DNA of 14,664 nt from an uncultured Bacteroidales bacterium (GTDB lineage Bacteria; Bacteroidota; Bacteroidia; Bacteroidales; Paludibacteraceae). The stretch lies in NCBI GenBank assembly GCA_903929065.1, contig CAIYTJ010000004.1, positions 1-14,664 on the forward strand, given 5' to 3'. The notes beneath the pieces were generated by a model, which saw only the letters and a list, made by a program, of their open reading frames with translations, had not been told where the DNA came from and did no database searches. Made by a program: the position numbers and the translations under genes. Positions 7,058-14,463 of this stretch are shown here, piece after piece; within the stretch, counting starts at the first letter, position 1; each line of letters opens with the position of its first letter.

Positions 7058-8101
7058 ATGGAGTTTACAGCTCAACAAATTGCAGATTTTTTAGGAGGTG
7101 AGATTCAAGGCAATCCTTCTGTAAAGGTAAGTGACTTTTCAAAAATTGAAGAGGGAAAACCCGGTACGTTGAGTTTTTTATCAAATCCAAAGTATAGTCA
7201 GTATATCTATGAAAGTCAGGCAAGTATCATTCTTGTCAATAAAACCTTTCAGCCGGAAAAAGAAGTCAGCTCCACATTAATTCGAGTGGAAGATGCCTAT
7301 CAATCGCTGGCAAAATTGATGTCGTTGGTTGATCAGACTAAACCAAAGAAAACCGGAATTTCGCCGTTGGCGTTTATTTCCGAATCGGCTGAGATAGCTG
7401 AAAATGCTTACGTTGCACCATTTGTTTACATTGGAGAGAAAGTAAAAATCGGTAAAAACTCCAGTGTTCACGCCAATTGCAGCATTGAAGATGGCGCAAA
7501 AATCGGTGAAAATGTGACATTATATTCCGGCGTAAAAGTATATTTCGATTGCATAATTGGAAATAATTGCACGCTTCATTCAGGCTCTGTGATTGGTTCC
7601 GATGGATTTGGCTTCGCACCAACTGATGATGGTTCATACAACAAAATCCCTCAAATGGGAAATGTGATTTTGGAAGATAATGTGGAAATCGGCGCCAATT
7701 CGATTGTTGACCGGGCCACGTTGGGAAGTACCATTATTCGCAAAGGCGTGAAAATTGATAATCTGGTACAAATTGCACATAATGTTGAAGTGGGTGAAAA
7801 CACGGTAATTGCCGCACAAACAGGCATTTCAGGTTCAACTAAACTTGGAAAACACTGCGTGCTTGCCGGACAAGTTGGGCTTGCCGGACATTTACAAATT
7901 GCCGATGGCACTATTTTTGGTGCACAAACCGGCGTACCGAATTCGGTAAAGATTCCGAATCAGGTTTTGCAGGGTTATCCTGCCATTCCGGTAATGAATT
8001 TTCATAAATCGGCCATTGTACATAAGAATTTGCCCGAGCTTCAAAAGCTGGTTTATGCCATGCAAAAACGGATTGAAGAACTGGAAAAGAAAATTAATTA
8101 A
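7058..8101 (+). CDS. lpxD: UDP-3-O-acylglucosamine N-acyltransferase
   Basis: Third enzyme of lipid A synthesis: it transfers a 3-hydroxyacyl chain from ACP to the 2-amino group of UDP-3-O-acylglucosamine, giving the UDP-2,3-diacyl sugar, in the cytosol as a trimer. It has 347 aa. ATG 7058 gives MEFTAQQIADFLGGEI, the standard LpxD start; an upstream TTG (7025) would place the start before the promoter box's end. Order: N-terminal uridine-binding domain (about 1-100), then a left-handed beta helix of hexapeptide repeats (about 105-305), then a C-terminal helix ending in the charged coil LQKLVYAMQKRIEELEKK. The catalytic His is His241 in IAHNVEVGEN. It heads the lpxD-lpxC/fabZ-lpxA block; the gap to lpxC is 66 nt with no clear terminator. 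Confidence 0.96.
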   Translation: MEFTAQQIADFLGGEIQGNPSVKVSDFSKIEEGKPGTLSFLSNPKYSQYIYESQASIILVNKTFQPEKEVSSTLIRVEDAYQSLAKLMSLVDQTKPKKTGISPLAFISESAEIAENAYVAPFVYIGEKVKIGKNSSVHANCSIEDGAKIGENVTLYSGVKVYFDCIIGNNCTLHSGSVIGSDGFGFAPTDDGSYNKIPQMGNVILEDNVEIGANSIVDRATLGSTIIRKGVKIDNLVQIAHNVEVGENTVIAAQTGISGSTKLGKHCVLAGQVGLAGHLQIADGTIFGAQTGVPNSVKIPNQVLQGYPAIPVMNFHKSAIVHKNLPELQKLVYAMQKRIEELEKKIN

Positions 8102-8167
8102 ATATCTCAGAATATAAATACGAATTGCCCGTATGTGTTTTACCGGTAGTTTGTAATCTCAAAAAGA

Positions 8168-9550
8168 ATGTCGAAACAAAGTACTATTAAACAGGCTTTT
8201 ACACTTTCAGGAAAAGGCTTACACTCCGGATTGGAAATTAAACTTACTTTCCTTCCGGCTCCCGAAAATCACGGTATTAAAATCAAACGGATCGATTTGG
8301 AAGGTCAGCCGGAAATGGATGCAGTTGCCGAATATGTGACCGAAACCACACGCGGAACCGTTCTGAAAAAAGGTGAAATGCAGGTTAGTACCATCGAACA
8401 TGTTTTATCAGCATTGTATGCGTTGGGAATTGACAATTGTATGCTGGAAGTGGATGCACCGGAGTTTCCGATTTTAGATGGAAGTGCAAAATACTTTGTA
8501 GAAGGTATTCAACAAGCAGGTATTGAAGAACAAAGTGAGGAGAAAGATTATTATATCGTTCGCAAAAAAATAGAATACAACATACCCGAAACCGGTGCAA
8601 AAATCACCATTTTACCTGATGATACTTTTAGTGTTGATGTTCATATCGGATTCAATTCCAGCGTATTACCCAATCAGTTTGCCAGTTTATCTTCGTTAGA
8701 CAATTATGTTGATCAGGTTTCAAGTGCCAGAACGTTTGTTTTTGTCCGCGAAATTGAACCGTTGATTAAAATCAATCTGATAAAAGGCGGCGATTTGAAA
8801 AACGCTATCGTTATTTATGATCAACTGGTTCCGCAGGGAATGTTTGACGAACTTGCCGATTTATTACACCAACCACGTCAGGATGCCAACAAACTTGGTT
8901 ATTTGAATGGTGGAATTCATTTTGCTAACGAACCTGCAAGTCATAAGTTGCTTGATATTATTGGCGATCTTGCCCTGATTGGAAAACCGCTGCGTGGAAA
9001 AGTAATTGCTACGTATCCCGGTCATAAAATAAATACGGACGTTGCCAAACTGATCCGCAAAGAAATAAAGAAACAGGATGTTCAGGCACCGGTTTATGAT
9101 GATACGGTTGCACCAATTTTAGATGTAGTTGCTATCCGTAAATTGCTTCCGCACCGCTGGCCGTTTTTGATGGTTGATAAAATTATCGAGATGCGCAGTA
9201 AAGTGATTGTCGGTGTGAAAAATGTAACCGTAAACGAAACATTTTTCATGGGTCATTTCCCTGACGAACCGGTTATGCCGGGCGTTTTACTGGTGGAAGC
9301 CATGGCTCAGACCGGAGGTTTGCTCGTGTTGAATTCAGTGGAAGAACCTGAACGTTATTCGACTTATTTTTTGAAAATCGACAATGTAAAGTTCCGCCAG
9401 AAAGTGGTACCAGGCGATACCGTGATTTTCCATTTGGAAATGACAGAACCCATGCGTCGTGGTTGTGCGGTAATGAAAGGAACTGCTTTTGTTGGCGGTA
9501 AAATCGTCACAGAAGCGGAATTCATGGCACAAATTGTAAAGAATAAGTAA
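8168..9550 (+). CDS. lpxC/fabZ: Bifunctional LpxC deacetylase / FabZ dehydratase fusion
   Basis: A 460-aa fusion typical of Bacteroidota. The LpxC part (about 1-305) removes the acetyl group of UDP-3-O-acyl-GlcNAc, the committed step of lipid A synthesis. Visible zinc and catalytic residues: Glu77-His78 in TIEHVLSAL, His259 and Asp263 in HKLLDIIGDL, and His286 in PGHKINT. The FabZ part (about 315-460) dehydrates 3-hydroxyacyl-ACP in fatty acid elongation: LLPHRWPFLMVDKI, then catalytic His363 in GHFPDEPVMPG and Glu377 in VEAMAQ, the normal 14-residue spacing. All active-site residues are present, so both halves should work. Joining the two couples the competing users of 3-hydroxyacyl-ACP. The linker around DVQAPVYDDTVAPILDV is short. 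lpxA follows after 65 nt. Confidence 0.96.
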   Translation: MSKQSTIKQAFTLSGKGLHSGLEIKLTFLPAPENHGIKIKRIDLEGQPEMDAVAEYVTETTRGTVLKKGEMQVSTIEHVLSALYALGIDNCMLEVDAPEFPILDGSAKYFVEGIQQAGIEEQSEEKDYYIVRKKIEYNIPETGAKITILPDDTFSVDVHIGFNSSVLPNQFASLSSLDNYVDQVSSARTFVFVREIEPLIKINLIKGGDLKNAIVIYDQLVPQGMFDELADLLHQPRQDANKLGYLNGGIHFANEPASHKLLDIIGDLALIGKPLRGKVIATYPGHKINTDVAKLIRKEIKKQDVQAPVYDDTVAPILDVVAIRKLLPHRWPFLMVDKIIEMRSKVIVGVKNVTVNETFFMGHFPDEPVMPGVLLVEAMAQTGGLLVLNSVEEPERYSTYFLKIDNVKFRQKVVPGDTVIFHLEMTEPMRRGCAVMKGTAFVGGKIVTEAEFMAQIVKNK

Positions 9551-9582
9551 TTAGTTGACTGGTTAATTAGAATATAAAAAGA

Positions 9583-9610
9583 ACGCGAAAAACAAAACGC
9601 GAAAACAAAA
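9583..9610 (+). repeat. 14-nt direct repeat before lpxA
   Basis: Two tandem, nearly identical 14-nt units, ACGCGAAAAACAAA and ACGCGAAAACAAAA, end 5 nt before the lpxA ATG in the short lpxC/fabZ-lpxA gap. They place an A-rich, structure-poor stretch at the translation start; any role in initiation is inference. Confidence 0.5.
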
Positions 9611-9615
9611 TAATA

Positions 9616-10395
9616 ATGAAACAACCCTTAGCCTATATTCATCCTGATGCAAAAATTGCATCAACTGTTGTAATTGAACCGTTTGTAACCATTGATAAAA
9701 ATGTGGTAATCGGTGAAGGAACACAAATAGGATCGAATGTTACTATTCTTGAAGGAGTCAGAATTGGAAAAAACTGCCGGATTTTTCCTGGTGCCGTAAT
9801 TGGTGCTATTCCTCAGGACTTGAAATTCAAAGGCGAAGATACATTGGCAATCATTGGCGATAACACCACGATTCGTGAATTTGTGACCGTAAACCGTGGA
9901 ACTGCTGCCAGAGGGAAAACCATTGTCGGAGATAATTGTTTGATTATGGCCTATTGCCACATTGCGCATGACTGTGTTGTTGGAAACAATATAATTATGG
10001 GAAATGCCACGCAATTGGCAGGTGAAGTGGAAATTGATGATTTTGCGATTTTGAGCGGAGCTTGTCTGGTACATCAGTTTACCCGCATTGGTTCGCACGT
10101 GATGGTACAGGGCGGTTCGAAAATCGGAAAAGATGTTCCGCCGTTTATTACTGCCGGTCGCGAACCGTTATCTTATGCCGGTATAAATTCTATCGGACTA
10201 CGCCGCCGCGGTTTTACCAATGAACAGATTCGGGATATTCAGGACGTATATCGTTACTTATACCAATCAGGAATGAATACCTCTCACGCCGTTGAACGCA
10301 TTCAGGCTGAACTTCCGGCAACCAAAGAGCGTGACGAAATTCTTCTGTTTGTCAAAAATTCACCCCGCGGAATTATTAAAGGATATTTTGAATAA
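9616..10395 (+). CDS. lpxA: Acyl-ACP--UDP-N-acetylglucosamine O-acyltransferase
   Basis: First enzyme of lipid A synthesis: moves a 3-hydroxyacyl chain from ACP to the 3-OH of UDP-GlcNAc; a cytosolic trimer. It has 259 aa, a normal length. Seen: hexapeptide beta helix from HPDAKIASTVVIEPFVTI onward (about 10-185), GAIPQDLKFKGEDTLAIIGD and TIREFVTVNRGT segments, catalytic His118 in HIAHDC (His115 also conserved), VHQF, and a C-terminal helical part with GINSIGLRRRGFTNEQI. Aligned by eye to E. coli LpxA, the acyl-length position (Gly173 there) is Gly in VQGGS, consistent with a long acyl chain. The position of E. coli His144 is Glu137 (LAGEVEID). It closes the lipid A block and is followed by a hairpin of heptanucleotide repeats. 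Confidence 0.96.
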   Translation: MKQPLAYIHPDAKIASTVVIEPFVTIDKNVVIGEGTQIGSNVTILEGVRIGKNCRIFPGAVIGAIPQDLKFKGEDTLAIIGDNTTIREFVTVNRGTAARGKTIVGDNCLIMAYCHIAHDCVVGNNIIMGNATQLAGEVEIDDFAILSGACLVHQFTRIGSHVMVQGGSKIGKDVPPFITAGREPLSYAGINSIGLRRRGFTNEQIRDIQDVYRYLYQSGMNTSHAVERIQAELPATKERDEILLFVKNSPRGIIKGYFE

Positions 10396-10404
10396 AAACT
10401 CAAG

Positions 10405-10483
10405 CAGCAAACAGCAAGCGGTAAGCAGTAAGAGTTTAAGAAATCAGTTTTTTTACTTGCAGCTTACCGCTTACTGTTTACTG
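10405..10483 (+). repeat. Heptanucleotide-repeat hairpin between lpxA and glnS
   Basis: Left arm 10405-10432 is four 7-nt units (CAGCAAA, CAGCAAG, CGGTAAG, CAGTAAG). Right arm 10456-10483, read on the minus strand, is CAGTAAA, CAGTAAG, CGGTAAG, CTGCAAG. The arms match at 24 of 28 positions around a 23-nt loop that holds a run of seven T's. As RNA it would form a long imperfect stem 16 nt before the glnS ATG. It may end or attenuate the lpx transcript or mark an invading repeat; it lacks a terminal T-run on the plus strand. Confidence 0.65.
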
Positions 10484-10499
10484 CTAAAAAATAAAAATT

Positions 10500-12191
10500 A
10501 TGGACATAGCAAATGATGACGCTCCAAAAAAGACGCTGAATTTTATTGAGCAATTTGTTGAGCAGGATTTGAAAGACGGGAAAAACGATGGTCGCATTCA
10601 AACCCGATTCCCGCCTGAACCAAATGGTTATTTGCATATTGGCCACGCCAAAGCTATTTGTCTCGATTTTGGCGTTGCACGCAATTATGGTGGCGTTTGT
10701 AACCTGCGTTTCGATGACACCAATCCGGTAAAAGAGGATGTTGAATATGTTGATTCAATTCAGGAAGATATTCAGTGGCTCGGTTACAAGTGGAAAGATA
10801 TTTATTATGCTTCTGATTATTTCCAGCAATTATGGGACTTGGCCGTTGAACTGATTAAACAGGGAAAAGCCTATATCGACGAACAATCGGCCGAAACGAT
10901 TGCCAAACAAAAAGGCACACCAACGGTTCCCGGCACCGAAAGTCCATACCGCAACCGCCCGGTTGAAGAAAATCTGGAACTTTTCAATAAAATGAACACC
11001 GGCGAAGTGGCCGAAGGTGCCATGATTTTGCGTGCCAAAATAGATATGGCTTCGCCAAACATGCATTTCCGCGACCCGATTATGTACCGTGTGATCAACT
11101 CACACCCGCATCACCGCACCGGCTGGACATGGAAAGCGTATCCGATGTACGATTATGCCCACGGACAATCCGATTATTTCGAAGGCGTGACTCATTCGCT
11201 TTGCACATTGGAATTTGAAGTACACCGCCCGCTATACGACTGGTTTATCGATCAGTTTAAGGACAGCGATTATCGTCCGCGACAAATAGAATTCAACCGG
11301 TTGAACCTGACATACACCGTTATGAGCAAGCGCAAAATGCTCCAGCTCGTTCAGGAAGGATTGGTAAGCGGCTGGGACGACCCACGTATGCCAACTATTT
11401 GTGGATTGCGCCGACGCGGTTATTCGCCCGAAGCCATTCATAATTTCATCGACAAAATCGGTTACACCAAATTTGAGGCGCAAAACGATATCAGCCTGAT
11501 GGAACACGCCGTTCGCGAAAGCCTGAACAAAACCGCTTTCCGTATGAATGCCGTGCTTGATCCGGTGAAACTCATTATCACCAATTATCCCGAAGGACAG
11601 GTGGAAATGATGGAAACGGTGAATAATCCCGAGGACGAATCGGCCGGAATACGTGAAATTGCGTTCAGCAAAGAACTTTATATCGAGCACGACGATTTTA
11701 TGGAAGAAGCGCCCAAGAAATATTTCCGCATGACACCCGGTCAGGAAGTGCGTCTGAAGAGTGCTTATATCGTGAAATGTACCGGTTGCAAGAAAGATGC
11801 CGAGGGCAATGTAGTGGAAATTTATGCCGAATACGACCCAATGACCAAAAGCGGGATGCCCGAATCGAGCCGCAAAGTAAAAGGAACGCTTCACTGGGTT
11901 TCGGCTACGAACTGCCTGGATGCCGAAGTACGGTTGTACGACCGGTTGTTCAGCGTGGAAAATCCGTCGGCTGACGAGCGCGATTTCCGCGATTTGCTGA
12001 ATCCCGATTCCCTGAAAGTACTGACCAGCTGCAAGGTGGAAGCTTCATTGAAAACCTCGAAACCGCTGGATCATTTTCAGTTCCAACGCATCGGGTATTT
12101 CAATGTGGATCCTGATTCAACTGCCGAAAAACTGGTCTTCAACCGCACCGTTTCGCTCAAAGACAGCTGGGCAAAGGAACAAGGAAGATAA
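10500..12191 (+). CDS. glnS: Glutaminyl-tRNA synthetase
   Basis: Class I aminoacyl-tRNA synthetase that charges tRNA-Gln with glutamine in the cytosol, 563 aa (E. coli enzyme about 554). Start MDIANDDAPKKTLNFIEQF; the conserved LNFIEQ follows within 15 residues. Seen: TRFPPEPNGYLHIGHAKAI with the HIGH motif at 46-49, LRFDDTNPVKED, the GlnRS-type stretch AYPMYDYAHGQSDYFEGVTH, and the KMSKS-like VMSKRKM (MSKRK at 275-279). The C-terminal half from about 340 is the two-barrel anticodon-binding domain, ending QFQRIGYFNVDPDS. No extra C-terminal domain is present. It follows lpxA by 104 nt, largely filled by the repeat hairpin, and has a strong intrinsic terminator downstream. No good promoter box is visible, so read-through from lpxA is possible. 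Confidence 0.97.
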   Translation: MDIANDDAPKKTLNFIEQFVEQDLKDGKNDGRIQTRFPPEPNGYLHIGHAKAICLDFGVARNYGGVCNLRFDDTNPVKEDVEYVDSIQEDIQWLGYKWKDIYYASDYFQQLWDLAVELIKQGKAYIDEQSAETIAKQKGTPTVPGTESPYRNRPVEENLELFNKMNTGEVAEGAMILRAKIDMASPNMHFRDPIMYRVINSHPHHRTGWTWKAYPMYDYAHGQSDYFEGVTHSLCTLEFEVHRPLYDWFIDQFKDSDYRPRQIEFNRLNLTYTVMSKRKMLQLVQEGLVSGWDDPRMPTICGLRRRGYSPEAIHNFIDKIGYTKFEAQNDISLMEHAVRESLNKTAFRMNAVLDPVKLIITNYPEGQVEMMETVNNPEDESAGIREIAFSKELYIEHDDFMEEAPKKYFRMTPGQEVRLKSAYIVKCTGCKKDAEGNVVEIYAEYDPMTKSGMPESSRKVKGTLHWVSATNCLDAEVRLYDRLFSVENPSADERDFRDLLNPDSLKVLTSCKVEASLKTSKPLDHFQFQRIGYFNVDPDSTAEKLVFNRTVSLKDSWAKEQGR

Positions 12192-12202
12192 TAAACCTTT
12201 TT

Positions 12203-12237
12203 TATTCGTAGCACGACTTCAAGTCGTACTACGAATA
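12203..12237 (+). repeat. REP-like palindrome, copy 1 (after glnS)
   Basis: A 35-nt near-perfect palindrome: arms TATTCGTAGCACGACTT and AAGTCGTACTACGAATA around a single C, one mismatch (C against A opposite). It lies 12 nt after the glnS stop. Copy 2 at 13492-13526 is the same element in the opposite orientation, differing at the central base. It resembles REP elements in size and structure. A hairpin here could also end transcription. Confidence 0.8.
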
Positions 12238-12248
12238 TTTCATAAGAG

Positions 12249-12279
12249 AACCGTTGCAAACTTATGCAGCGGTTTTTTT
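12249..12279 (+). terminator. Intrinsic terminator of glnS
   Basis: A 10-bp stem AACCGTTGCA / TGCAGCGGTT (one G-U pair) with loop AACTTA, running into seven T's (12273-12279). This is a textbook Rho-independent terminator, 57 nt after the glnS stop and directly after the REP-like palindrome. Confidence 0.85.
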
Positions 12280-12301
12280 GTTTAGAAATAAAATACTTCT
12301 A

Positions 12302-13477
12302 ATGGAAAAAAAATTCATAAACCTATTTTTCATTTTCTTACTTGTTTCGGTTGAGTTTTCACTAGCTCAAAACGGAATTTCATTCTCCGAAACCGGGCTG
12401 AAAGCAGCCATGGAACAAGGAAAAGCGGAGCATAAACCGGTCATGCTTTGGTGTTATGCCACGTGGTGCCCGCATTGCAAGGCGATGAGAGAAACCGTTT
12501 TTTCCAATGCGCAGGTGGCTGATTATTTCAACAAAACCTTTGTTTGTGTGGCTCAGGACATGGAAAAAGGCGAAGGACCAGCGCTGAATAGCACCATCAA
12601 AATCAGTTCATTTCCAACGTTTGTTTTTTACGATACGAATGGCGAAATCGTTTACAGGGTGGAAGGTGAATTTAAACAGGCGGCATTTATTGCCGAAGGA
12701 AAAAATGCGCTGATTCCGCAAAAGCAATGGCCGTATTTGAAAAAACGGTTTGAAGAAGACGTCAGTAATTCCGATAATTGTTTCGAGTATATCCGCGCAC
12801 TTAAAAAGGGCGGAATGGATGCCTCAGAAGTCGCAAACAGGTATTTTGCCACACAAACCGATAACCTGTTATTGTCCGAAACCAACTGGATGATTTTTAC
12901 CAACGGCATTTCCGACATTAATTCCCGGGTGTTCCGGTTTGTCATCAACCATCAAAAGGAATTTGCCGGAATTGCCTCGCCCGAACGGGTAAAACGTAAG
13001 TTGGATTATGAAGTCAAGGCGCTTTTGAATCCGCTGGTGGAAGCCACCGATACGGTAAATTATCCTTCGAAACGCTCGTTGGCGGCACAAATTCATTCGT
13101 TCAGCACCGATTCATTGATTTTTAATTTTGATTTGAAGTTGTATGAATTGACCCGGAACTGGAAGTTGTACAGCGAAACCTGTGTTCAGTCCGCCGATAA
13201 ATTTGCCTGGAATAATCACTCCCAATTGAGTGAAATTGCCGGTAATTTGTTGAAAAATAGCGTTGATTCAAATTCTGCAAAGAAAGCGCTGGAGTTGGCG
13301 CAACGCTCGTTGTCGCTCGACGAAGAATATGACACCTATCTGCTTTGCGCCCGTCTTTATAAAAAGCTGAATGATGTGCCCAATGCCCTGAAAATGGCCG
13401 AAAAAGCAAAGAATTTGGCAAGCAAATTCGGTTGGGAAGGCACCGAAGCAATAGATTTTATTAAATCCTGTCGATAA
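12302..13477 (+). CDS. Secreted thioredoxin-like protein with CPHC active site
   Basis: A 391-aa exported protein. ATG 12302 is chosen because it starts a good signal peptide (MEKKFINLFFIFLLVSVEFSLA, likely cut after Ala22); the frame is open further left, but that stretch overlaps the glnS terminator. A thioredoxin-like domain follows (about 28-140): KPVMLWCYATWCPHCKAM with Cys56-Pro-His-Cys59 and an extra Cys51, DMEKGEG, and the cis-Pro loop SSFPTFVFYD. This resembles Thioredoxin_7-type domains with a DsbA-like CPHC pair, suggesting a periplasmic thiol oxidoreductase; the substrate is unknown. The rest (about 150-391) is helical with no family I recognise; the last 70 residues (KKALELAQRSLSLDEEYD, then a second helix pair) look like one or two TPR-like repeats. 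It is a single-gene unit, flanked by REP-like palindromes and converging on rsmA. Confidence 0.85.
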   Translation: MEKKFINLFFIFLLVSVEFSLAQNGISFSETGLKAAMEQGKAEHKPVMLWCYATWCPHCKAMRETVFSNAQVADYFNKTFVCVAQDMEKGEGPALNSTIKISSFPTFVFYDTNGEIVYRVEGEFKQAAFIAEGKNALIPQKQWPYLKKRFEEDVSNSDNCFEYIRALKKGGMDASEVANRYFATQTDNLLLSETNWMIFTNGISDINSRVFRFVINHQKEFAGIASPERVKRKLDYEVKALLNPLVEATDTVNYPSKRSLAAQIHSFSTDSLIFNFDLKLYELTRNWKLYSETCVQSADKFAWNNHSQLSEIAGNLLKNSVDSNSAKKALELAQRSLSLDEEYDTYLLCARLYKKLNDVPNALKMAEKAKNLASKFGWEGTEAIDFIKSCR

Positions 13478-13491
13478 ATTACATTTTAGCA

Positions 13492-13526
13492 TATTCGTAG
13501 TACGACTTTAAGTCGTGCTACGAATA
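13492..13526 (+). repeat. REP-like palindrome, copy 2 (between thioredoxin-like gene and rsmA)
   Basis: A 35-nt near-perfect palindrome with arms TATTCGTAGTACGACTT and AAGTCGTGCTACGAATA around a single T. Its reverse complement equals copy 1 at 12203-12237 except for the central base. It sits in the 83-nt gap between two convergent genes, where it may serve as a bidirectional terminator; followed by A's on the plus strand (ACAAAAACGG). Confidence 0.8.
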
Positions 13527-13560
13527 CAAAAACGGCTTAGTTGAAAAGAATTTCAGGGAT

Positions 13561-14340
13561 TTATTTCACCAGGGCAGCTTCAACGCGGTTGGTCAGGTCG
13601 ACAAATGCCTGCACATCCAACCGTTCGGGGCGTAAGTCGAACAACGGATCGGCAAACATCGGGTTTCCTTTTTCCACCAACGGAAGCAGCGAATTGCGCA
13701 GCGTTTTCCGGCGCTGGTTGAAGGCGGTTTTCACCACCGATTTGAACAATTGTTCGTTGCAATTGATCTTCGAAACATCGTTGCGGGTAAACCGAATCAC
13801 CGCCGATTTCACCTTGGGAGGCGGATCGAAAACATGCTCGTAAACCGTGAAAAGGTATTCAATTTTGTAGTAAGCCTGCATCAGCACGCTCAGAATGCCG
13901 TAGGTTTTGCTTCCGGCAGGTGCGGCAATGCGTTCGGCCACTTCTTTTTGAATCATGCCAGCCAGACAGGGAATCGTATCTTTGTTATCGAGCATTTTGA
14001 AGAAAATCTGGCTCGAAATATTATAGGGGAAATTACCAATCACAAAGAATTTTCCGGGGAAAATGGTTTTCAAATCCAGTTTCAGGAAATCGCCTTCAAT
14101 CACTTTCAGTTGCGGATAATGCACGTGCAGATATTCCACCGATTCGCCATCCACTTCCACTGCAGTGAGGTCAATCAGCGGATTTTCGAGCAAGAACTGT
14201 GTGAGCACACCCATTCCGGGACCGATTTCCAGCACGGAAACAGGTCCATCAATGGGCAGACTTTCGGCAATCTGGCGGGCAACGGCCATGTCTTTCAAAA
14301 AATGCTGGCCCAGGTATTTTTTTGCTCTTACTTGTGACAT
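13561..14340 (-). CDS. rsmA: 16S rRNA dimethyladenosine transferase RsmA (KsgA)
   Basis: Dimethylates two adjacent adenines near the 3' end of 16S rRNA (A1518/A1519 in E. coli numbering) with S-adenosylmethionine, late in 30S assembly. It has 259 aa, slightly short of the E. coli protein (273) but complete. Seen: N-terminal MSQVRAKKYLGQHFLKD, SAM-binding motif VLEIGPGMGVLT (Glu38 to Gly44), acidic VEVD (61-64), EGDFL (82-86), and catalytic motif NFPY at 103-106 (Phe in place of the common Leu) followed by NISSQIFFKML. The C-terminal domain contains FDPPPKVKSAVIRF and FNQRRKTLRNSL. It is convergent with the thioredoxin-like gene and divergent from the gtrA-like gene. Confidence 0.97.
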   Translation of the reverse strand: MSQVRAKKYLGQHFLKDMAVARQIAESLPIDGPVSVLEIGPGMGVLTQFLLENPLIDLTAVEVDGESVEYLHVHYPQLKVIEGDFLKLDLKTIFPGKFFVIGNFPYNISSQIFFKMLDNKDTIPCLAGMIQKEVAERIAAPAGSKTYGILSVLMQAYYKIEYLFTVYEHVFDPPPKVKSAVIRFTRNDVSKINCNEQLFKSVVKTAFNQRRKTLRNSLLPLVEKGNPMFADPLFDLRPERLDVQAFVDLTNRVEAALVK

Positions 14341-14400
14341 ATAAATGGTTTGAGGAATAAAACAGGTATTAAATTTGCGTAAAATAGTTATACCTATTCA

Positions 14401-14418
14401 AATTGTCAATTGACAATT
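14401..14418. promoter_or_regulatory. 18-nt perfect palindrome, candidate operator
   Basis: AATTGTCAATTGACAATT is identical to its own reverse complement. It ends 1 nt before the TATCTTTG box at 14420-14427, so it would occupy the spacer of a rightward promoter, and lies within the leader of the leftward rsmA transcript. That position fits a dimeric repressor site; no regulator gene is in view. Confidence 0.5.
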
Positions 14419-14419
14419 G

Positions 14420-14427
14420 TATCTTTG
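14420..14427 (+). promoter_or_regulatory. Putative gtrA-like gene promoter, -7 element
   Basis: TATCTTTG followed by CAAT fits TAnnTTTG exactly. It lies 115 nt before the ATG at 14543. No TTTG is seen at the -33 spacing. Confidence 0.5.
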
Positions 14428-14463
14428 CAATATAAATAAAACAATTCCGTTTTTAGAGTGGTG

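Noticed and set aside
9547..9572. Possible further heptamers or inverted repeat TAATTAGTTGACTGGTTAATTA after lpxC/fabZ
   Set aside because: The arms pair over only about five bases and the heptamer phase is not kept; too weak to call.
9661..10098. A 145-codon open frame on the minus strand
   Set aside because: Antisense shadow of lpxA, whose hexapeptide repeats and catalytic His are unambiguous.
11232..11894. A 220-codon open frame on the minus strand
   Set aside because: It lies wholly inside glnS, has a composition typical of antisense frames and no motif, start context or promoter.
12254..12301. Upstream ATG for the thioredoxin-like gene
   Set aside because: It lies inside the glnS terminator stem and would put 16 residues before a clean signal peptide.
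13750..14337. A 195-codon open frame on the plus strand opposite rsmA
   Set aside because: It mirrors the rsmA coding frame; rsmA on the minus strand has all family motifs, while this frame yields a His/Asn/Phe-rich sequence with no recognisable domain.
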